Shown here piece after piece: positions 32,146 through 38,798 of a stretch of DNA of 38,811 bases (position 1 is its first letter; each line of letters opens with the position of its first letter). The notes under the pieces were generated by a model that saw only the letters and a program-made list of their open reading frames with translations, had not been told where the DNA came from and did not search any database. Source of the DNA: a virus; the IMG/VR virus record IMGVR_UViG_3300017934_000019, positions 1 to 38,811 of that record; one strand, 5' to 3'. A program made the position numbers and the translations under genes.

Positions 32146-32532
32146 TTAGAAGGGAAGTGCTTCCTTACTCTTCCCATATGGCATATACATGACGATATTA
32201 TCAATCATGTTACCATTGTAAAGAACAGGTTGCACTTTAACATCGACAGGTTTCCCCATTAATTCATCGGTGTCAAAAGTTCCCTCTTCTAATGGTTTAC
32301 CCAAGGCGGCAACCCAAAGATCCCCAATTTTACCCATCAATTTAGTATTAAAGGTAACTGGAATTTCTTTGCCTTGACCACCCTCGATAACAAAATCAAT
32401 TTGTTGGTTGATAGAATCACCCTCTTTAGATTTCTTTAAAGGATGGACTCTACAAATTTTAGCACCATACCATCCAGGTTCGAGGTTTCTCGTTTTTTGA
32501 ATGTCGGCTGCTGTAATTTTCAGAATCGGCAT
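32146..32532 (-). CDS. Possible single-strand DNA-binding (DUF669-like) protein, 128 aa
   Basis: EPGWYGAKICRVHPLKKSKE, DSINQQIDFVIEGGQGKEIP and VTFNTKLMGKIGDLWVAALG, then ELMGKPVDVKVQPVLYNGNM, follow the order of the DUF669-like phage proteins that occur in recombination modules: an L-x-xGxY strand, beta barrel strands, a helix, a GK(x)V strand and a final xNxIxxYxP strand. These are thought to be OB-fold single-strand-binding substitutes. The C-terminus ends in EALPF, like the -PF end of SSB tails, though less acidic. Its neighbour is the Sak4-like ATPase, supporting a recombination role. Confidence 0.6.
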   Translation of the reverse strand: MPILKITAADIQKTRNLEPGWYGAKICRVHPLKKSKEGDSINQQIDFVIEGGQGKEIPVTFNTKLMGKIGDLWVAALGKPLEEGTFDTDELMGKPVDVKVQPVLYNGNMIDNIVMYMPYGKSKEALPF

Positions 32533-32577
32533 TTTTACTTCGCTTTCTGCTTCCTTCGGAATGAAATGAAGCCGTTA

Positions 32578-32808
32578 TTAAAATGGTTCCTCCGGTTCAT
32601 CAAATCTGCTTAATGGAATTGGTAATTCTTTTTTACCTTGTTCAATTTTCACTTCTGGAGTTTCTGGTTCTTTCTTTTTTGGAGGTCTTTCCCATTTTCT
32701 AATTGGAATAACTGTCCAATCATTTCCCATGTAATTTAGAAAATATGTTAAATCTTCCTCGTCAACTAAATGTTTATTATTAGTAAGTACTTCACAAACG
32801 AGAAACAT
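32578..32808 (-). CDS. Small protein with SSB-like acidic -PF tail, 76 aa
   Basis: The N-terminal half (MFLVCEVLTNNKHLVDEEDL, then TYFLNYMGNDWTVIPIRKWE) is a small alpha/beta domain. The C-terminal half is charged and Pro-rich and ends SRFDEPEEPF, resembling the acidic C-terminal peptide of bacterial SSB (ending in IPF) that recruits replication proteins. No OB-fold is visible. It overlaps the previous small gene by 17 bases and lies just before the DUF669-like gene. An adaptor that mimics the SSB tail is possible but speculative. Confidence 0.6.
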   Translation of the reverse strand: MFLVCEVLTNNKHLVDEEDLTYFLNYMGNDWTVIPIRKWERPPKKKEPETPEVKIEQGKKELPIPLSRFDEPEEPF

Positions 32809-32965
32809 TTTCTTTCCTTTCCTTCAACTTCTGATAAATCTCATTCATTACCTTATCGAAATCTTTAGTGCAATCTGGCTTGTCTTGATAAACGTGAATT
32901 TCTTTACCTGTGAAATCATCGAAGACAATAATGCTTATGCAATAAAGATCATACGGCAACGGCAT
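32792..32965 (-). CDS. Small hypothetical protein, 57 aa
   Basis: ATG at 32965 lies in the end of the Sak4-like gene (17-base overlap) and TGA at 32792-32794 lies in the start of the next gene (17-base overlap). The sequence starts MPLPYDLYCISIIVFDDFTG and has a charged helical second half (KDFDKVMNEIYQKLKERKEN). It accounts for an otherwise empty 140-base gap, and its beta-beta-alpha look is protein-like. No function can be assigned. Confidence 0.6.
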   Translation of the reverse strand: MPLPYDLYCISIIVFDDFTGKEIHVYQDKPDCTKDFDKVMNEIYQKLKERKENVSRL

Positions 32966-33758
32966 CTGGCTTCACCATTTTCATGATAACTTCACTATAG
33001 AAATTCTTACCCGTAATGTCAGTTTGTCCATTAGGTAATTGACTATAAGCCGTGCGAGCTATTTCAGAACGAAACTCAACTGTAAATTTCTCGCTACCGC
33101 CTGACATCATCTTACGGAAACGGAAAACATGATCGAAGTAAATTCCTATGTTTGCACTAATCTTATCTCTTAATGACAATTTTTCCCCAATAATAACATT
33201 CTCACTGTAAGGATTATCAGGATCTTTTTTCCCATAAGTGGGAATAATGTGGGCGGAACAAATGATGTTCTGAATTGGAATAGAACGGAAAAAACTTAAA
33301 ATACTGTAAGTTACCTGAGCTTCAAATCCATAATCTTCTGGCCCTAACATTGGAGTTACACCTAAATATTTACCACTTCTCTTGTCAGAACCTTTATTGT
33401 CAAGATTATGTGTAAGAGGAATTGCCTGCATACACATTGCAAAAGTTTCACTTGTGAGGGAATCTAAGACTAATGTTTTGGGGATTGGTTGACCAACTGA
33501 GGCACTAACTTCTAATGATTCGAGATACCTATTTAGCCTGCTGACCATTCCCTGTTCTCGCGGAGGATAATAATCATAGGTAATATCATTCATTGGAAGG
33601 AATTTTAGATTCATGGCACCTCTAATACGACCATCAAAATCTAAAATATGAACTGGTTTAGGAAACGAGGCGGCTGCACAAGTTTTACCTGTTCCGCTCT
33701 CACCTATGAAAAGGCCAACAAATCGTTGGTCAGGAGTTATATCAATTAGTTTTGGCAT
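32949..33758 (-). CDS. RecA-fold ATPase, Sak4/AAA_24-like
   Basis: 269 residues with Walker A GESGTGKT (residues 19-26) and Walker B TLVLDSLT (Asp99), a length and order typical of phage RecA-core ATPases of the AAA_24/Sak4 type. SFPKPVHILDFDGRIRGAMN is the strand-2 segment that often reads LDxDGR in this group. Further segments include FEAQVTYSILSFFRSIPIQN and IICSAHI (strand 4 with sensor His), and GEKLSLRDKISANIGIYFDH. Sak4 relatives promote single-strand annealing with phage SSBs. A DUF669-like protein and a RecB-like nuclease in the same operon support a recombination role. Confidence 0.8.
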   Translation of the reverse strand: MPKLIDITPDQRFVGLFIGESGTGKTCAAASFPKPVHILDFDGRIRGAMNLKFLPMNDITYDYYPPREQGMVSRLNRYLESLEVSASVGQPIPKTLVLDSLTSETFAMCMQAIPLTHNLDNKGSDKRSGKYLGVTPMLGPEDYGFEAQVTYSILSFFRSIPIQNIICSAHIIPTYGKKDPDNPYSENVIIGEKLSLRDKISANIGIYFDHVFRFRKMMSGGSEKFTVEFRSEIARTAYSQLPNGQTDITGKNFYSEVIMKMVKPDAVAV

Positions 33759-33933
33759 GATCGAATATTTTTTCCGTTTCTTCGTTTCGTTTTTGAATTT
33801 TTAGATTGTCAATATAAAAATCCATATATTGACGACCTATTGAAAGACCACAAGAACATAAAGATTGAGGATTTCTAACTGTACAATCTTTTGTATGTTC
33901 CAGTTCCTGTAATGATTTAATCAATTCATTCAT
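33742..33933 (-). CDS. Small Cys/His-containing protein, 63 aa
   Basis: HTKDCTVRNPQSLCSCGLSI provides His13, Cys17, Cys26 and Cys28, a possible H-x3-C-x8-C-x-C zinc site, between a short N-terminal helix (MNELIKSLQELE) and a longer C-terminal helical region (NLKIQKRNEETEKIFDHAKT). It overlaps the ATPase gene by 17 bases and the upstream small gene by 8. Proteins with HxxxC...CxCG near the start are frequent in phage early operons, but I know of no function. Confidence 0.6.
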   Translation of the reverse strand: MNELIKSLQELEHTKDCTVRNPQSLCSCGLSIGRQYMDFYIDNLKIQKRNEETEKIFDHAKTN

Positions 33934-34093
33934 GAATTTCCTCCACCGTTATCTTGTAGATTTTAAGTGAATTTCTCAAATCACCTTCTTCATATTCACT
34001 TATTTCCTTTTTAACTTCTTCAATGGAATCGTGAATATCATCTGGGTCAAGAAAACATGGGCTATCATCAGTTGCACAAAAATATTTTGTCAT
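33926..34093 (-). CDS. Tiny acidic protein, 55 aa
   Basis: ATG at 34093, shared with the previous stop as TAATG; TGA at 33926-33928. Product: MTKYFCATDDSPCFLDPDDI followed by an acidic helix (HDSIEEVKKEISEYEEGDL) and a short strand ending ITVEEIHE. Its MTKYFC start resembles the next-upstream gene (MTKLYIVAQ), and both have a beta-then-helix layout, suggesting a duplicated small gene or shared fold. No family recognised. Confidence 0.6.
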   Translation of the reverse strand: MTKYFCATDDSPCFLDPDDIHDSIEEVKKEISEYEEGDLRNSLKIYKITVEEIHE

Positions 34094-34251
34094 TATATTG
34101 GTTCCTTTTCAATAGTTATTGAATATAAACAATAATTGTTAGGTTCATCAAGAAATTTTTTGGCTTCTTCTTTATTCTCAGTACCTCCGCCATCACCAAG
34201 AATTTCTAAAACACCCTGTTCATCTTGAGCAACAATGTAAAGTTTTGTCAT
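34093..34251 (-). CDS. Tiny protein, 52 aa, related in layout to its neighbour
   Basis: ATG at 34251, TAA at 34093-34095 overlapping the next ATG. The product MTKLYIVAQDEQGVLEILGD continues GGGTENKEEAKKFLDEPNNY and ends CLYSITIEKEPI, a beta-alpha-beta outline. It overlaps the previous gene by 4 bases. Small proteins of this outline are common in phage early operons and are often host-takeover factors; no specific evidence here. Confidence 0.6.
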   Translation of the reverse strand: MTKLYIVAQDEQGVLEILGDGGGTENKEEAKKFLDEPNNYCLYSITIEKEPI

Positions 34252-34577
34252 AAGGTTGTAATCTCCTGTTTTTCTTCTGGGAATAGTTCACTAACTCCTT
34301 CACGGATCTGACGATGCAATTTTGCTTCTTTTGTTTGTGAACAATTTACACAAACTGGTTTGCTTCTGCGAAGATCCTCACGAGTGAGAACAAATTCAGA
34401 TCCACATTTATTGCAAATGGAATGCTTTCCTTCAATAAATTTCTTTTCGTTCCGATGAGAACAATCAGGATGGGCGCACATGAAAAGAAATGGCTTGCCA
34501 TCCCTAACTGTTCTTTTAACTCGGATGTATTGGTGAATGTGATTAAGAACTGGCATTTCTGATGACTCCTGCTTCAA
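34248..34577 (-). CDS. Zinc-ribbon protein with three Cys pairs, 109 aa
   Basis: Has CAHPDCSHRNEKKFIEGKHS, then ICNKCGSEFVLTREDLRR and VCVNCSQTKEAKLHRQ: three CxxC-type pairs (with His between the first and second) able to bind one or two zinc ions. The C-terminal helix is charged (REGVSELFPEEKQE). The start at 34577 is used; MPVLNHIHQ (34556) is an alternative with a smaller overlap. It may be an RNA- or DNA-binding zinc ribbon. It overlaps its upstream neighbour by 35 bases. Confidence 0.65.
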   Translation of the reverse strand: MKQESSEMPVLNHIHQYIRVKRTVRDGKPFLFMCAHPDCSHRNEKKFIEGKHSICNKCGSEFVLTREDLRRSKPVCVNCSQTKEAKLHRQIREGVSELFPEEKQEITTL

Positions 34578-34788
34578 AATAACTAATATATTTGATTTCT
34601 TTTATTATATTAACACCTTCTCCTACCATATGCATAACACCTGTTCCAGAATTCCAATTAATTTTTAAATTACTTGTTAATGTTGAACTTCTTGTTGGAC
34701 GTGAAAAATCCATATCATCAGGATCTAATGGATTAACAGGTTTAAAATCTATATAAACGATTGTATCGAAATTTACCACGGTTTCCAT
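34543..34788 (-). CDS. Small hypothetical protein, 81 aa
   Basis: METVVNFDTIVYIDFKPVNP and DPDDMDFSRPTRSSTLTSNL, then LKINWNSGTGVMHMVGEGVN, suggest a small beta-rich domain. The C-terminal end (KEIKYISYFEAGVIRNASS) overlaps the next gene's start by 35 bases and its own start overlaps the nuclease gene by 16 bases. No motif recognised. The position after a RecB-like nuclease gene is the only functional hint. Confidence 0.55.
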   Translation of the reverse strand: METVVNFDTIVYIDFKPVNPLDPDDMDFSRPTRSSTLTSNLKINWNSGTGVMHMVGEGVNIIKEIKYISYFEAGVIRNASS

Positions 34789-35687
34789 TCTTTTTTCTCC
34801 TTGTATTTTTGCACCTTAATAAGATTAGCCGTATGCGGATTCGGTTCTTCACAAATATGAGTAAATTGACAAGGATAACCAAATTTACCAGAGCACGCAT
34901 TCCATCTGTGGGTAAATCCGAGGCTATTGTTAATCTCCTTAGCCATATCCACATAAATTCCTATGAGTTCCGCTCTCCATCTCCGCAATTCCATTGCACT
35001 AAAACTAATAGGTTCACGAACAAGTGTTGATGTTTTTACCTCTTTGTGAAGTCGAATGTAATTAATAATTCCAAAATTGCAGCCTGTTACTAAACCGTAA
35101 TTCTTAAATTGAATTGATTTTGGATATAGCTTACGCTCTCTTAATTGGAATTTGTGATCCATGAACAATTGATTGTTAGCTCTGCTAGTGAGCATATCAA
35201 TTCGACCCTCAAGAATAAACAAGTATTCAGGGGAGTCAAATAGTTTATGACTAAAGCCTTGTTCGATTAGAGGTATTTTTGTATAACAATCAACTGGTAA
35301 ATCATTTACAATATGGATTTCATATTTATGTTTATAATCAGGCAAATAATCATCTGCCAAATAAGTCATCCAATATTCTTGCATTCGTTGCAAAACTTGA
35401 TGACGCATTTCTTTTGATAATGGATATTGGTGATTATCAGGTTCATCGGCTTTATCAGGATCAAAAGAATTTGCTAAAGAAGCTGATTCACTGGCTTTTT
35501 TATTTAACATACGATTTGTATAATAAATTTCAAGCCATTTATGCCCAAACGTACCCGCAGCAATTGCCTCCTTTTCATCAGCATCAGTTAATGTAAGATT
35601 CTGGCGGTATCCAAAATCCCATTGTGATGGACACGTAAGGAACGTATCTATTTGTGAGGAATCAAGAATTATTGTTTGTTTCTTCAT
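34773..35687 (-). CDS. PD-(D/E)XK nuclease with Fe-S cluster, Cas4/RecB-like
   Basis: 304 residues. SSQIDTFLTCPSQWDFGYRQ gives the first Cys (19) as in Cas4/AddB proteins; AAGTFGHKWLEIYY provides motif I His49; LEGRIDML gives Asp164 and FMDHKF gives Asp177 and Lys179 (the D-x-K core); SIQFKNYG (Gln193, Tyr197) is motif IV. Cys265, Cys273 and Cys279 (NACSGKFGYPCQFTHIC) complete the four Cys of an Fe-S cluster. It would cleave single-stranded DNA ends, in support of recombination or DNA repair. Adjacent Sak4-like and SNF2 genes fit. Confidence 0.85.
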   Translation of the reverse strand: MKKQTIILDSSQIDTFLTCPSQWDFGYRQNLTLTDADEKEAIAAGTFGHKWLEIYYTNRMLNKKASESASLANSFDPDKADEPDNHQYPLSKEMRHQVLQRMQEYWMTYLADDYLPDYKHKYEIHIVNDLPVDCYTKIPLIEQGFSHKLFDSPEYLFILEGRIDMLTSRANNQLFMDHKFQLRERKLYPKSIQFKNYGLVTGCNFGIINYIRLHKEVKTSTLVREPISFSAMELRRWRAELIGIYVDMAKEINNSLGFTHRWNACSGKFGYPCQFTHICEEPNPHTANLIKVQKYKEKKEWKPW

Positions 35688-35964
35688 TAGGAAAAATTTC
35701 CTTTAGATTAGGTTCAGGATCATTTGGATCGGTGAAAACAACACCTTTTGCAAATAATCCCGCTTCAATATCAAGCATAAATTTTTCAAACTCTTCTCCT
35801 CTTTCATGTCCTAAAATCCAACAAAGTACATCATGAGATTGTTCCATCATTACTTTTGTTATTAGTAAAGATGTTGGATCATTTTCTCTTGATACTAATA
35901 CATAGTCATTGAGAACGGAATCCAGCATGTCATGAGCTTTTTGGATTTCTTTTTCGGTTCTCAT
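35662..35964 (-). CDS. Small helical phage protein, 100 aa
   Basis: The ATG at 35964 with an upstream GGAGGAG is preferred over a TTG at 36000. The product begins MRTEKEIQKAHDMLDSVLND and continues with long helices (SRENDPTSLLITKVMMEQSH, GEEFEKFMLDIEAGLFAKG). An acidic, Pro-rich end (DPNDPEPNLKEIFPNE) follows. The MRTExEIxKAxDxLxxxL opening recurs in small phage proteins that I cannot name. It overlaps the nuclease gene by 26 bases. Confidence 0.6.
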   Translation of the reverse strand: MRTEKEIQKAHDMLDSVLNDYVLVSRENDPTSLLITKVMMEQSHDVLCWILGHERGEEFEKFMLDIEAGLFAKGVVFTDPNDPEPNLKEIFPNEETNNNS

Positions 35965-35984
35965 ACTCCTCCAAGGGTTTGTAC

Positions 35985-36143
35985 CTAAAAATGGATACAA
36001 CTTAAAACCAATTTAATAGTTTCAAGCAATCCACCAGTTTGTGTAATTGGATTTCCTGCATAAAATTTAATGGGTCTTGTTGGTCCTGTTGTGCTTGCCA
36101 TTAGCACGATGCTTAGAGCGGGAACGAGGATTAGTCTTTTCAT
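35985..36143 (-). CDS. Possible small exported or membrane protein, 52 aa, in an overlapping frame
   Basis: ATG at 36143; TAG at 35985-35987. The start MKRLILVPALSIVLMASTTG looks like a signal peptide or single transmembrane helix, followed by PTRPIKFYAGNPITQTGG and a Leu-rich tail. ATG 36164 is an alternative (59 aa). About half of it overlaps the gene at 36067-36219 in another frame. It fills the remaining gap before 35964. The signal-like start and gap-filling position support it; the overlap argues for caution. Confidence 0.45.
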   Translation of the reverse strand: MKRLILVPALSIVLMASTTGPTRPIKFYAGNPITQTGGLLETIKLVLSCIHF

Positions 36144-36219
36144 GTTTCCGTTTCCATTCTCCATAATCCTTTAGAATTTTGTTTAGAATTATGGCTAATA
36201 ATTCTTGTTCTTTAGTCAT
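36067..36219 (-). CDS. Tiny basic protein, 50 aa
   Basis: ATG at 36219, six bases after the SNF2 stop; TAA at 36067-36069. MTKEQELLAIILNKILKDYG is a good helix with MTKEQE start; the second half (KRKHEKTNPRSRSKHRANGK) is basic and coincides with the overlapping signal-peptide frame. The helix-plus-basic-tail layout is compatible with nucleic-acid binding. Of the two overlapping frames this one has the better upstream position. Confidence 0.5.
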   Translation of the reverse strand: MTKEQELLAIILNKILKDYGEWKRKHEKTNPRSRSKHRANGKHNRTNKTH

Positions 36220-36225
36220 ACAATT

Positions 36226-37905
36226 TTACAACCTTGAATTTACTGTCCTTTCTAATAATTCTCTAAATGACGTTGGATCATCCTGGAGGGACCAGTTATT
36301 AGCAATAGTTTCTCCGAAGATTGCTCGTTTTTCTTCCACAAGATCGTAAAAGAACTCGTCAATCGTCCCTTTCGCAATGATATACTCGACATTGGTACTT
36401 GCAGTTTTGATACTTTTGTCCGGATTATAGAATCGATATTCAAATTGTTCTTCATCGGCAGAACTCCATTGTCGTTCAAGAACGAGAATGTTATTACAAT
36501 AATGAAAATCCATTCCGACTCCGCCGGCCAACATATTGATTATGAGAATACGTTCCGGTGAATGCTCGAATTTTTTCATAATGTTGAATTTTTGTTCCGC
36601 ACTATCCTCACCACTAAGCTTTAATACTCCTAAATTACTAAGCTTATAGGCTAAATTATCACGGACAGAATGGTGGTGAATACCAATAGCAATGCGAGAA
36701 TTATCTGAATCCATAAGCATACTTTCCGCATAATCCGCAGCGAAAGGAACTTTAGCCATTCCACAAATTTGCCTCAGCATCATTAATTCGCCAATGGAAT
36801 CAAAGAAATTAAATTTCTCACGGGAATCCATTTGCATTTCTAATTTGTCAAGGACTTTATTATAAGCATCTTTAAGTCTTTCATCTTCAATCGTAATAAC
36901 CGAGAACATTCTATTGAGTTCGGGTAAATCTGTATAAACATCTTCTTTTTCTCTTCGGAGTACATAAGGTGCAATTTCTTTTTTGAACGCTTCAAGTCTA
37001 TATGGATTGACGCGAGAATATTGGCCTTTTTCATTTTGAACCAACCAATTCCTTCGATACGATTCTAGAGACGAGAATCGTTGGGGTGCTAGGAGATTCA
37101 ATGGTACGAAATACTCATCGGCTCTATTTTTAATAGGAGTTCCAGTGAGCATTACGATACCGCAACGTTCCTGTTGTTTCATCAGTTCTGTTTTTTCAGT
37201 AATCGTTGCGGATTTGGAACCACATTTAGGACATTGAGAATTGTGGTAGGATTTACCAGTTGCTATCGGAGTTCTTAATTCCAATTTAATAGAAAACTCT
37301 TCCGTCCATTCATTGTCACACATTACACAATGCAAGGGGATTATCTTCTTAATCTCCTTGGTTGAGATTTTTTGAATGAATTGAATCAGAGCCTGAGTGC
37401 GTTTGCTCTCAGTATTCTTAAATGAGTGAGCTTCGTCAATAATGACAAGCTTAAAACCAAATGCCAAAAGTTTTCCCGCCATCCCATTTCGACTGAAAGT
37501 ATCCATAGATACAATGTAGGCACTGAATCCGGGCGGAATCAAGCTGGCGCTACCGATTATGGGGAATATTCCAAGTGGGAGAGTATCTGTCCAAATTTTA
37601 TATTCCTCAATCCATTGCCATAGGTTCGCACTTCTTACGAGAATGAGAACTGGTGTACGTTCTTTGTAAGCATTCTTTAATGCGAGTAAACTCTGAAGAG
37701 TCTTGCCAAGCCGCATCTGGTCTGCAATAATACAATTAAAGCCCGATTCAAAAATAAACTTAACACCCTCTTCCTGGTAATGTCGAGCTTTTTTCTTGCC
37801 ATCTTTCGATGTAAAATCTAATTGCTCAACAAATTTCGTTACATCCGTTAGAGGCCCGGAAAAGGAATGGCCACATTTATAAATTGAAAGTTTCTTCACT
37901 TCCAA
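36226..37905 (-). CDS. SNF2-family DNA helicase/translocase with zinc insertion, 559 aa
   Basis: ATP-dependent DNA translocase. Motif I is ADQMRLGKT (Lys68; the usual MGLGKT has Arg for Gly), Ia ILVRSANLWQWIEEY, II IIDEAHSFKN (residues about 155-164), III VMLTGTPIKNR, and V/VI AGGVGMDFHYCNNILVLERQ then SADEEQFEYRFYNP. Between II and III is a zinc-ribbon insertion (CVMCDNEW, Cys193/196; CPKCGS, Cys225/228). The start is TTG 37905 with AGAGG upstream; the first residues YKCGHSF continue a zinc-finger pattern begun in an overlapping frame (37877-37969). Probably used in replication or recombination restart. Confidence 0.88.
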   Translation of the reverse strand: MEVKKLSIYKCGHSFSGPLTDVTKFVEQLDFTSKDGKKKARHYQEEGVKFIFESGFNCIIADQMRLGKTLQSLLALKNAYKERTPVLILVRSANLWQWIEEYKIWTDTLPLGIFPIIGSASLIPPGFSAYIVSMDTFSRNGMAGKLLAFGFKLVIIDEAHSFKNTESKRTQALIQFIQKISTKEIKKIIPLHCVMCDNEWTEEFSIKLELRTPIATGKSYHNSQCPKCGSKSATITEKTELMKQQERCGIVMLTGTPIKNRADEYFVPLNLLAPQRFSSLESYRRNWLVQNEKGQYSRVNPYRLEAFKKEIAPYVLRREKEDVYTDLPELNRMFSVITIEDERLKDAYNKVLDKLEMQMDSREKFNFFDSIGELMMLRQICGMAKVPFAADYAESMLMDSDNSRIAIGIHHHSVRDNLAYKLSNLGVLKLSGEDSAEQKFNIMKKFEHSPERILIINMLAGGVGMDFHYCNNILVLERQWSSADEEQFEYRFYNPDKSIKTASTNVEYIIAKGTIDEFFYDLVEEKRAIFGETIANNWSLQDDPTSFRELLERTVNSRL

Positions 37906-37969
37906 TTACTAATTCCTCTGTTAAAACTAGGGGCTTTGTGCAAATAGGACAAGGTTCTTGGAGTCTCAT
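37877..37969 (-). CDS. 30-aa zinc-finger half overlapping the helicase start
   Basis: ATG 37969 overlaps the previous TGA (ATGA), and TAA at 37877-37879 ends inside the helicase gene after 29 bases of overlap. The product reads MRLQEPCPICTKPLVLTEEL then VIGSEETFNL. CPIC is half of a zinc finger whose second half (YKCGH) lies in the helicase frame immediately after this stop. It could be a free-standing peptide, the N-terminal part of the helicase split by a frameshift, or the donor frame of programmed frameshifting. Confidence 0.5.
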   Translation of the reverse strand: MRLQEPCPICTKPLVLTEELVIGSEETFNL

Positions 37970-38133
37970 TTCGTCACCGATTTGTCACAATCACAAATTC
38001 TGTCTCGATTGTATCCATGATTGTCATAAATTGGTTCACCACATTTTCCTTCATGCGGCGGATGGCCGCAATTGAGACAATACGGAGTTTCTTTTTCCGT
38101 TGATAATGGAATCTCCATTCTACTTCGTAGCAT
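37966..38133 (-). CDS. Small zinc-binding protein, 55 aa
   Basis: ATG 38133 with AAAGGA four bases upstream is better than an in-frame TTG at 38151. Cys-rich: YCLNCGHPPHEGKCGEPIYD and ICDCDKSVTK give CxxC, His, Cys and CxC, a likely one- or two-zinc site. Its TGA overlaps the ATG of the 30-aa frame. It may be a zinc-knuckle nucleic-acid-binding protein; several such proteins occur in this early operon. Confidence 0.6.
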   Translation of the reverse strand: MLRSRMEIPLSTEKETPYCLNCGHPPHEGKCGEPIYDNHGYNRDRICDCDKSVTK

Positions 38134-38147
38134 AAAATCCTTTCGAT

Positions 38148-38798
38148 TCAATTCGGTTTATTTGATTCTTTCGCTGCGTTTACTTGTGCTATTGCGGATT
38201 CACGAGTGAATCCAATTTTCATGAATGCGGCAATAGCCTTTTCTTTTTGTTTTTCCTCTGGGCTTATCAGCCCATTTTTAGCATCAAGAACGCGCTTGCG
38301 TTCTCTTTTTTTCTCAAATTCGATACGATCGTCAGCCTGCAATAATTCCTTGTTGGCTATTGCTTGACGTTCCGCAAGTCGAGTTTCAATTCTACCTTTT
38401 TCCTTGGAATAAGCTATGCTCCACATTGCGGCAACGGCTTCCATTCTTTTTACCATCATGAAAATCTCATCGATGGATTTATCATGCACAAACTTTTGTG
38501 AATAATTGGAAGCTTCAGTTTGGTTAGTGGATACGGAAACATCAAGATTTGGAGTGAACATCTGCAAGGCGGAATTAAGCATATCTAAATGCTCTTGTGT
38601 GATGATTACAGGCTTGGACTTAAAGTCTTGTTCCAACTTTAAGTTGTGGCAGTAATCGTGGAATACCTCCACCTTATCGTTAGGTTCCGAGGGAGATCCG
38701 GAAATGGAATTATGCTCTTTCAATCGCTTTTCGATTAATTCCATCCCAACTTCATGATTGCAGTATAAGCAGAGCTTACAAGAATCATGAATCTTCAT
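38148..38798 (-). CDS. Hypothetical protein with Cys-rich start, possibly 5'-truncated by the window, 216 aa
   Basis: Residues about 5-15 hold CKLCLYCNHE (Cys7, Cys10, Cys13), and a further HDYCHN gives a possible zinc site. The middle contains VIITQEHLDMLNSALQMFTP, and the C-terminal 100 residues are strongly helical and charged (RLAERQAIANKELLQADDRI, FEKKRERKRVLDAKNG), probably a coiled coil. A short UBA-like end (AAFMKIGFTRESAIAQVNAA) closes it. The frame stays open past the ATG at 38798 to the window edge (SPEW before the Met), with no good ribosome site at that ATG, so the true start may lie outside. Confidence 0.6.
   Translation of the reverse strand: MKIHDSCKLCLYCNHEVGMELIEKRLKEHNSISGSPSEPNDKVEVFHDYCHNLKLEQDFKSKPVIITQEHLDMLNSALQMFTPNLDVSVSTNQTEASNYSQKFVHDKSIDEIFMMVKRMEAVAAMWSIAYSKEKGRIETRLAERQAIANKELLQADDRIEFEKKRERKRVLDAKNGLISPEEKQKEKAIAAFMKIGFTRESAIAQVNAAKESNKPN

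Noticed and set aside
35279-35596. Plus-strand open frame of 105 codons opposite the nuclease gene
   Set aside because: Antisense to a nuclease with clear motifs; Tyr/Gln/His-rich shadow composition.
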